Shown here in pieces: positions 56,295 through 64,000 of a stretch of 64,000 bases of DNA; the stretch's first letter is position 1; each line of letters starts with the position of its first letter. The notes beneath the pieces were generated by a model, which was not told where the DNA came from, searched no databases, and saw nothing but the letters and a program-made list of their open reading frames with translations. The DNA is from Alviniconcha marisindica. Taxonomy: Eukaryota; Mollusca; Gastropoda; Provannidae. Location: NCBI GenBank assembly GCA_018857735.1, contig JABMCL010000073.1, positions 68,501-132,500 of the forward strand. The letters run 5' to 3'. A program made the translations under genes and the position numbers.

Positions 56295-59200
56295 GTCATT
56301 ACTTTCAATAAAAAACAAGAAGCATGACTCACGACAAATGCTGTGACAAGTAGAAATACAGTGGAAATGCCAAGCTGAATATTCCACTTGCTGTTGCGTT
56401 TGTTGTAGTGCTCTTGCCAGGAACCCTCAGGCACTGGCAAGTTATTCATGTGCGACTTCTGCTCAAGGGCAATCTCGTAGTCTGATTTCCAGTGAGCTGG
56501 GGTGTGGTCCCCGCTCATGCACCGGACAATCTGCTGCCCTGTACAAGGCAAGGTAACATAATTAGGATAACACTTAACAGCATTAACAGTGTCTTTATCA
56601 TTCACCAGCAGACCGACCATAGCTCGTCTGAAGAATGAATCAACTTTGAAATGGTAGTGTTTAAGGGTAAATTTCTGAGGTAAAGCCTCAACTTGTAAGC
56701 ACAGACAAGTCCCTCCAGATGTTCAAGTGAGGTACGTACAACCTAAAACATAAGAACGTAATGTTTAAGGGTAAATTTCTGAGGTAAAGCCTCAACTTGT
56801 AAGCACAGACAAGTCCCTCCAGATGTTCAAGTGAGGTACGTACAACCTAAAACATAAGAACGTAGTGTTTAAGAGTCAATTTCTGAGGTAAAGCCTCAAC
56901 TTGTAAGCACAGACAAGTCCCTCCAGATGTTCAAGTGAGGTATGTACAACCTAAAATAAGAACGTAGTGTTTAAGAGTCAATTTCTGAGGTAAAGCCTCA
57001 ACTTGTAAGCACAAACAAGCCCCTCCAGATGTTCAAGTGAGGTACGTACAACCTAAAACATAAGAACGTAGTGTTTAAGAGTCAATTTCTGAGGTAAAGC
57101 CTCAACTTGTAAGCACATACAAGTCCCTCCAGATGTTCAAGTGAGGTATGTACAACCAAAAACATAAGAACGTAGTGCTGAAGAGTCAATTTCTGAGGTA
57201 AAGCCTCAACTTGTAAGCACAGACAAGTCTCTCCAGATGTTCAAGTGAGGTACGTACAACCTAAAACATTCAGTTAGGTGTCATGTTATTTGACAAATTG
57301 TTCTCAGAAGCTGAGGAGGAGTCAACGGAGAGGTAAGTAAGTAAGTTGGTGTTTTACGCCCAGTCAACCGGTGTGGTTATACCAGGGTGAAACGGAGAGG
57401 TCTTTGCATGTGAATACTGAGGCTGCTGAGAGATTTTCTCACTGTGAATGTGACTGTCAAGCCAAGACTGGTTTGACTGGTGGTCGTGCTCTGGACTTAG
57501 TTTTATTCCTGCTGATGACAAACCCTAAAACCCGTTCTTAACTGGGTGAACATTTGTTTGCGAACACAGTTGGCAGTATTCGGCGAATATAGTTGGTTCT
57601 TAATTGGGTGAACTTTTGCTTTGCAAATATAGTTCAGAGTATTTGTTGAACTGCGATGAAGCTATATTCGGGGTCCAAAAAACTTCACTCAACATGTTCT
57701 GGGAACATTCGCCCGGTTCAACGAACATTGCCTCTGATTGGCTGAGAGCATAGCTCTCCTGTGGATGAGAAATAAATAAAAATAAAAATGGATGATGGTG
57801 TCACTAGGTACTTCACTTGCTTTGGAAGGATTTTTTTAAATTTGTTGACTTGTGGGAGGTGCAGCCTTGTCTCTGGGACCCAGAATGACATAGTAGTTAA
57901 CTGAATTACCCTGTGAGGGATGATTAAAGTATACTGACTTGACCTGACTTTAGCCTACATTTTGGCTTGGGTGGCACCTGCTGCTGAAGGAGTGGAGCAC
58001 CTGGGGTGTGAAAACCCGACGTCCACCAGGACCCCATCCACCCTCACCTTAGTAGGTGAGCACCTCGAAGATGATGAATCATCTTTCGAGGTTGCGGTTT
58101 TTAAGGGACCTGCTGAACCCTTAGGTGCGCTTTTGGAGGGAGCTGCAGAACCCTTAGATGCCATTTTTGGGGGACTGGCGGAACCCCTAGAGGCTGTTTT
58201 GGGGGGATCGGCTGATACCGTCCTCGACTTCCCTTAGGAAGCCTGAGTTCCGGTCGATACCGATCCGGGTCCACCAGAAGAATGCACGTTAGATTCAGTC
58301 ATCCTGAGTGGACGATATATGCGTTTCTCAACGCGGGCACGTTGAATCTCCTTCTCCTTTAGCTGATGAAGCGTGGGGACCATTGCAATTAGAGCACATT
58401 GACCTTCATGCTTATCTTTTCCACAACCCGTACACTTCGCAGCAACCATGCAATGTTGGCTCGTGTGGCCAAACTTGTTGCAGTTGAAGCAACGCATAGG
58501 GCTGGGAACAAACAAGGCCACCTTCACCTTTAGATTGCCGACCGTGATCTCTTTCGGGAGTTCCAGTGAACCAAACGTCAAGAAAAGAGTGTTAGTGGGG
58601 ATCACCATCCCCTCCTTCTTCAGTGTCACTTGGTTCACCCCAACCACACCCTGATCTTTTAGTTCATCCCGGATCTCAACCTCCGACATGTCAGCAAGGT
58701 CCCGAAATCTGATTACTCCCCGAGAGGAGTTCAGGGTCTTGTGAATTGAGACCTTGACTGGTCTGTCAATAAATCTATTTGTTCGGAGTAGGTTTTGGGC
58801 CTGGGCCCTTTTGCCGCACTCCACCAAGAAGGAGCCATCTCTCAGTCTTTTAATGTTCTTCAGGGTTCCGGCAATGGCTTGAAACCCCTTCTGAACTGCA
58901 AAAAGGGATAACTTTTGCAGAGGGAGATCTTCACTCGCCGACTCAACTAAAAAAAATCTGGGCCAGTTTGTTTCACTTTTGAGCATCTCATTGTCTGAAT
59001 CTGCATCTGAATCATCATCGTGTACTCTTTTTTTGGACTGGTGTTTTGTTGCCATTGTATGATGTGTTACGTTTCATTACGTTTTGTCCCCACCCGCCAC
59101 CGAGTCCAACAAGGGGATGCACACAAGCGGAAAATCCAGCAATGTGCACCAGGGCTCAAAACGCAATATACTCAGGTGATAAAAACAAAACAAAGTTTAC

Positions 59201-62200
59201 TTCTATCCCCTGAGCCGTTGCCTACTAATCGAAATTAGGGCAAAGCCAACCCAACCACCCATCTAGGAGAAGTCCAGGCCGAAGAAGCGTGTTGGACCCC
59301 ACGGGGGACCTCAGCCACCAGGATCCCATCCTCCCCCGACACGGGATGCAGTGCACGGCAAACACGCTGGGTTTGAGACCGCAGAGAGCAAGAAGAACTA
59401 TATAAAGAAGAGTTGTGTTGTAGATAAATACAGGAGAATGGCCGGTTAGGTAGAAATAAGCTGTAAGAAGGGAGCTGTAAACGGAGGTATTGTGGAGAGT
59501 TTTTGGAATGAAATATAGTTGAAAGGACCGGTAAAAAGAAACTAGACGTAAGAAAAGAGTGAAAGGGGTGGAGCAGCTTGGTTTAAACACCCCCGGCATG
59601 AGAAGCCGGCTCAACAGGGGCACCAGACCTTTAACCCTATGTGCATGTCTACAATACTGGCAAACAAAAGTGGGACATAGACATCCAAAAATAATCTGTC
59701 ACCAAATTGTCAGAAACCAACATTTTTCTTGAGATAAATCATTCTTCTTTAATTTTCTTTTAGTTTGGTTAAAATATTTTGCTTATTTTTTTCAGAACAT
59801 GAAAGAGAATCAACGTAGTTGTATTTCCTGATGTAAGTTTCGTGGTTTCCACTCTGCATCTTTATCTCCTTTGAAATTATGCTTTTTATTAGTTTATTAT
59901 ATTGACTTTAAAGTGCAACATCCAAAGATAACTTGTAAAGAAAAAAGTAAAATTCTCAATGAAAACCACCAAAAAACAGTAATGAGGCAAAATGGAAACC
60001 ATAACTTACATCAGACAAGAAAAAAGTCAATTAGAATTAAATTTATATTTGTCACTTCTTATCATTCTTAAAGCATTGTTTTGGACTAATCTAACAAGCC
60101 ATTGCCATCTTTGTTTGGCATTTAATATTACATGTTATTAAAAATGACGTAAGTAACATGGAAACCATGCACATTTTCAACCATGCTTGTAAACCATTTT
60201 TTTTTTTAGTAACTTTTATATCAAATGTATTGACGATTTAGATATCAACTAAGGAACAATTTCAAAGGCTGATACTAAAAAAAAGCAAACCAGGAAACTA
60301 GACATTCATAATCATACCAGAAAGTGACGTGGAAGCACCACCAGCTTTGTCTAAATGTCAACTTTGTATTGGTCCCTAAGGGAAGCAATAGAAACAACAC
60401 CAGCTTTGTCTAAATGTCAACTTTGTATTGGTCCCTAAGGGAAGCAATAGAAACAACACCAGCTTTGTCTTAAATGTAAAGCTTTGTATTGGGTCCCTTA
60501 GGGAAGCAATAGAAAATAAACAACACCAGCTTTGTCTAAATGTCAACTTTGTATTGGTCCCTAAGGGAAGCAATAGAAACAACACCAGCTTTGTCTAAAT
60601 GTCAACTTTGTATTGGTCCTTCAGGGAAGCAGCCAGCTGGCTGAAAAACGTGTGGCACTGGCCAGAATTGGGCACAGTGCCACCACCTGATGTTCGTTTC
60701 TGTCGTGGCGGAACCAGAAACGAAGAAAATATCAAAGAATCATGGGTAATACTAGTCACGCCACACGTTGCTTTGACTTGAACTTGACGCATCACTACAC
60801 GAGTGAGGTCAACCGAGTGTGTTGGGCTCTGTCAGCGCCTTTGTCTGGTTGTTAGAGTTGACCTGATGTTCATTACTGCAGGAAACGAAACCGACCATGC
60901 TCACAAAATTTGACGAGAAAGGTTACTTGCGTGAAACACATCTCCGCAAGCAATGCTTGAGTTTAATAGGTGGAATAAAAGAATTTGAAATCATGGTTGC
61001 CGAATTTGTGTCAGCAGTTAGTAGTGGTACACACTTCAGCGTTAGCGACCGGTGTCGGTGGAAATGATGCGCAATGAACATCATCGTCTATTCGTTTGAG
61101 TATAACAATAACAAAAACACCTTTCTCTCCCCATATAATGCTTTGGCACTGAAAATCGATCTTTTCAGTACAATTTTATTTTTAGATGCCTATTGTTATT
61201 GTTAGGCATTTTGAAACTGTTTATTTTTTGTGATGATGAACAGACTAAAAAATGTCCCAGGTTCAGCGCCATTTTTCACTTGTCAGCAAAATGTTAGTAC
61301 GGTACCCACAGTGACAAGGTCTCACATTTGGTCCAATTTGGCATTACCAGAATTTGTCCTTTGGAGAAAAAAAAAAGGCTTATAGTTTTATCTTTCAGTC
61401 AGCTTTCAACTTTCACTCAAAAACTGTGTTGATTTCTACTGTCAGTGAGTGCTGTGTTGTAAACCACTGAGCAGTCAAGAGACTGGATGTGAAAGTTCCC
61501 ATTTTCAGTAGCTATTTTTGCATGACACAAGGTTATCAATATCACTATATCAGTCAAGAATAACACCATACAATATTTATAACATTCATCTTATACTGCT
61601 TCATAAATCGGTGCTGGACATAACACAACAAGCCCTCTAAACACAGTTCTTTTAGCAATTTTTATTCATTTCCAATCCACAGAACAGTCTCAGATTTACC
61701 ACCAGCGCAGATCAACCCGGTTCCATTAATGGTTTACGTACATTATCTATAATCTAAGACTAACTTCGGTAAAATCCAAGTTATTTTGGGTCACAAATAT
61801 CATCACAATCATTAAATGAGATCCACATCTGGCAATTACAGTAAAAATTTGCAACAAAAGGTGATTTTTTTTCCATATATTTTTGTCTTTGATTGTAAGT
61901 TCGAGTCAGCTCATGTTGCCCTTTGATGTTTGGCCTAGTTTCCCAGTAACAATGTGAACACTTCCTTATGCTGATTTGGGCATGACAATCGTACTCACGA
62001 CTGAACGTTCTCAGATTGCAATTTGTTTCCGTTCATTTTCCGCAGTTTTTAATTGCTGTAGCTTGTTTAATGAGGCCGCTTACCTAGCAGCATTTGCAAT
62101 CCATGACGCCGACTCGAAACAATCAAAGTCAAAAATATATGAAAAAAATCACCTTTTATTACGGATTTTGGCTGTAATGGGTAGATATGGAACTCATTTA

Positions 62201-62832
62201 ATGACTGTGATGATATTTGTGACCAAAATAACTTTTAAAACGGTCCAGGAATTTCCGACCGTCTCCTTGGATTTTAGTACCCTAACTTCTAAGTCGAAAT
62301 ATTTAGCGACTGAAATAAAGTAATAATTTTCCGATTCAGTGATTGTACTCTAACTCTGATTGTCTCAATGTCTGACTTTGAGTCTAATCAACCTAGACCG
62401 ATACGTGATCTTCATGACCATGTAGTCGGTCTAGTCCCAAAGTTGTTAGGCTTTTGTTCAAAAGGTTGCAGTGCCCTACTTGCATCATACATGTTGATGT
62501 TCATCTTGTGTCCTTCAAGTTCAATTAAAATGCTTAGAGTGCGCATAACTGCAAAACATGTCATAATTATTATCACAATAATTATGAATATAAATGTATT
62601 ATCACAGTTTGCAAAAAACGACAGCAAAGGTTGAGTCAAAGACAGCGGGAAATGCTTTGTTGGACTAGAAAGTTGAATGGTTGAATTAATATGTGGCACC
62701 TGCCAGCAAAAAAATAAACGAAACATTCAATCGTTCAGTAATCTCAGCTTACACCAACAAATCAAACTACAACTTACTTGTGGCAGCGTTCAGAGTTCTG
62801 GCAACGGGTGCAAGCTTGGTCAACATCTTCAT
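52677..62832 (-). CDS. Gene C: small mitochondrial single-pass membrane protein, prag01-like
   Basis: Exons 62832-62778, 56538-56333 and 52733-52677 join in phases 1 and 0 to give 105 residues. Residues 1-18 (MKMLTKLAPVARTLNAAT) form a basic presequence without acidic residues; the Met at residue 3 has a better start context than Met 1. Exon 2 has KSHMNNLPVPEGSW, KRNSKWN and a membrane segment (about residues 70-87). Exon 3 encodes MNQYNIFYVHDIPPMKNK and a TAG stop. This is the most canonical of the three family members here: the PVPEGSW motif, one membrane span and a short tail with a double Pro resemble, from memory, arthropod deltamethrin-resistance prag01-domain proteins. Likely in the inner mitochondrial membrane; function unknown. 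It is convergent with AIFM1. Confidence 0.8.
52734..56332 (-). other. Gene C intron 2
   Basis: AT-rich. It contains three repeats of a ~75-110 bp unit (52935-53180), a LINE-like 3' tail near 54600-54740 (GGGATAATTAAAG), a TA tract at 55135-55152 and (GA)n tracts at 55799-55822 and 56262-56292. No coding exon is seen. Confidence 0.55.
52935..53180. repeat. Tandem repeat with ACATGTAATAATCAGGATT, 3 copies
   Basis: Copies near 52942, 53027 and 53123 share ACATGTAATAATCAGGATT and GTCTTTTACAAGGTGCAAAA. Confidence 0.9.
56333..56538 (-). CDS. Gene C exon 2 (conserved motif and membrane segment)
   Basis: Acceptor CCTTGTACAG, donor TTGTC|GTGAGT. Encodes an N-terminal linker, the HM-x3-PVPEGSW motif, RNSKW and the membrane segment. 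Confidence 0.85.
56655..57270. repeat. 104-bp minisatellite, 6 copies
   Basis: Unit includes TTTCTGAGGTAAAGCCTCAA and CTCCAGATGTTCAAGTGAGG, spaced 102-104 bp, about 120 bp outside the gene C exon 2 acceptor. Confidence 0.95.
57850..57957 (-). repeat. Dispersed repeat, pair with 38464-38600
   Basis: Complement of the 38464-38600 sequence. It abuts the truncated end of the retrotransposon fragment. Confidence 0.7.
57955..59055 (-). pseudogene. Retrotransposon ORF1 (gag-like, zinc knuckles), one in-frame stop
   Basis: From ATG at 59055: a Lys/Asp-rich N-terminus, a nucleic-acid-binding-like fold, then two zinc knuckles, CFNCNKFGHTSQHC and CTGCGKDKHEGQC (about residues 190-225). A TAA stop at 58236-58234 is followed, in the same frame, by about 90 more codons of Ser/Ala/Lys/Pro-rich sequence (KGSA-type repeats) to 57955. 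The frame thus carries one nonsense change. Such ORF1 proteins coat LINE RNA. Jockey/I-type clade is the likeliest. Confidence 0.75.
57955..59640 (-). mobile_element. Non-LTR retrotransposon 5' fragment (5' UTR and ORF1)
   Basis: Oriented minus, with a GC-rich 5' untranslated region (about 59056-59640) and ORF1 (59055 down to 57955). It stops before any ORF2 or reverse transcriptase, at the edge of another repeat. LINE copies usually lose their 5' end; this one retains the 5' part and lacks the 3' part, so it has been cut by a later rearrangement or insertion. Confidence 0.75.
60335..60640. repeat. About 59-bp minisatellite, 5 copies
   Basis: Unit includes AATGTCAACTTTGTATTGGT and CCTAAGGGAAGCAATAGAAA, in gene C intron 1. 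Confidence 0.93.
61771..62240. mobile_element. Foldback element in gene C intron 1
   Basis: Arms 61771-61910 and 62108-62240 are imperfect inverted copies; for example, GTCACAAATATCATCACAAT on the left matches the complement of GTGATGATATTTGTGAC on the right. The loop of about 200 bp has no coding capacity. Confidence 0.82.
62778..62832 (-). CDS. Gene C exon 1 (presequence)
   Basis: Donor CACAA|GTAAGT, phase 1, completed by the 2-nt start of exon 2. 6.2 kb of intron separates it from exon 2, filled with repeats. Confidence 0.7.
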
Positions 62833-63552
62833 CAGTGAACGTGACTGACCTTGTGCGAGTCGACCAGAGTGAAAAGGCGGAAGTGCAGCAGACAACACTT
62901 TGCTAACCAGAAATGTAGCAAAACAATTTAGAATTTCATACATTTCCAGTGCAGTAATAGCCAAGAAATATAATAACATTTATTAGCGAAACACGGATAT
63001 AATATATTTTTGATGGTTTTATAAATAAGAGTGCTAAACATTGGTAAATTAAAAAAAATCTTCCTTTGATTTTCCAATCCAGGTTCTGAATAACCAGGTA
63101 TAACCTAATGACTAGCTGAAAAGCTCGTCGATTGGTTGGCCTTCAACTTGGATTTCGCTCCATCTTTATAGTGCCCTGCTTGCGTCATAAACTAATATTC
63201 GCACATCACTGTAAGTGTGTACTTTCGACGCAATGAAGTTGTTGGAAGCAGCATGAAAGGCACATAATTACAATTATTTAAGGTGGTCTTCCAGATATAA
63301 CAATAATAATAATATATTTTATTTAATAATGATAATAATAAAACTAAAATAATACTAATATTTTATTTAAATAATAATAATAATAATAATGATAAATTTG
63401 TCACAATAGCGCCTACCCCGCAGCTCAAAGCGTACAACACACAATGTACATCGAGATGGAAAATCGGTTATCAGAAATTTAACTCAGTGAAAAACTAACA
63501 CATAATGCAGACAACTGACAAGGGTGGTTCAAGCATAACTATGTGCAAGATG

Positions 63553-63583
63553 CACACACACACACACACACACACACCACACA

Positions 63584-63674
<91 letters not shown>
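63553..63674. repeat. (CA)n(GCAC)n microsatellite
   Basis: About 12 CA, then about 14 GCAC, then about 17 CA units. It is open in frames on both strands but is simple repeat. Confidence 0.97.
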
Positions 63675-63676
<2 letters not shown>

Positions 63677-63794
63677 GAAACCGTGTGACCGGTTCCAGGG
63701 AGAGAAGTGAAGCAAGCTATAGCTTGTATTATCCGACATAGTTCTTTCCCTTACTTTGGCTTTACTTAATATAATAGATTTTATTTATTACATG

Positions 63795-63935
63795 TCTGTC
63801 CTAGTTCTAAAAACAAGCTCCAAGCACAGTACAGTATCACATCAGTCTCGTAATATATAGCTAAGAAATACATGCATAAAACACACACAGTATTCAGTTG
63901 GGTAATACAACTGCATCATATGACAAGTAATCGTT
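63795..63935 (+). repeat. Dispersed repeat, copy 2 (pair with 4640-4765)
   Basis: Shares CTCCAAGCACAGTACAG and GGTAATACAACTGCATC with 4640-4765. Confidence 0.7.
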
Positions 63936-64000
63936 TTACACTGAATTATATTTAAGTCAAAAAGGTGGCTGCATTTTACAAATCAATAAATACATTTTAT

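Larger units (their letters stand above)
62833..64000. other. Upstream flank of gene C
   Basis: Presumed promoter side of gene C; no TATA box is seen. It includes an AAT/TAA-rich zone (63298-63392), a (CA)n(GCAC)n microsatellite (63553-63674) and a dispersed repeat (63795-63935). No gene is seen. Confidence 0.5.

Overview
This is a 64 kb window of an animal nuclear genome. It has split genes with GT-AG introns, no operons, abundant microsatellites, and many SINE, LINE, MITE and foldback copies. The repeat style and gene content suggest a mollusc, probably a marine gastropod; that placement is inference, because no marker gene fixes the species.

Four spliced protein-coding genes can be assembled from the sequence alone, using open frames, splice sites and intron phase. 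(1) Complement(<1..8584): five exons of a conserved-looking acidic protein that I do not recognise, running off the left edge. (2) Complement(19516..24202): a three-exon gene for a 126-residue mitochondrial single-pass membrane protein, here called gene A. (3) 26446..47502: a 17-exon apoptosis-inducing factor gene (AIFM1), complete, 675 residues. (4) Complement(52677..62832): a three-exon gene for a 105-residue mitochondrial single-pass membrane protein, here called gene C.

The main result is that genes A, C and the first three exons of AIFM1 are paralogous. Each has a presequence exon ending in phase 1, then an exon with an HM-x3-P-x-P-x-G-x-W ... RN-x-KW motif and a transmembrane segment ending in phase 0, then an exon starting with Met and carrying FY-[LV]-H at residues 7-10. 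The motif resembles the small arthropod 'deltamethrin resistance prag01' mitochondrial family (recalled, not searched). AIFM1 here therefore looks like a fusion of a whole small mitochondrial membrane-protein gene to the AIF oxidoreductase, with stand-alone relatives on both sides.

Layout: 1-8.6 kb unknown gene, with an 85-bp array duplicating one splice acceptor. 8.6-19.5 kb is repeat-rich with no firm gene (MITEs, SINEs, a 48-bp minisatellite). 19.5-24.2 kb is gene A. 24.2-26.4 kb is the divergent interval between gene A and AIFM1, with TCGCGA palindromes and a G-run. 26.4-47.5 kb is AIFM1, whose introns carry a 726-bp palindrome, a MITE 14 nt after a splice donor, a 39-bp array of donor-like sites and a duplicated acceptor. 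47.5-52.7 kb is the convergent interval to gene C. 52.7-62.8 kb is gene C, with a 5' fragment of a non-LTR retrotransposon and a foldback element in intron 1. 62.8-64 kb is repeats.

All gene models rest on reading frames and splice consensus only; no transcript or database evidence was available.
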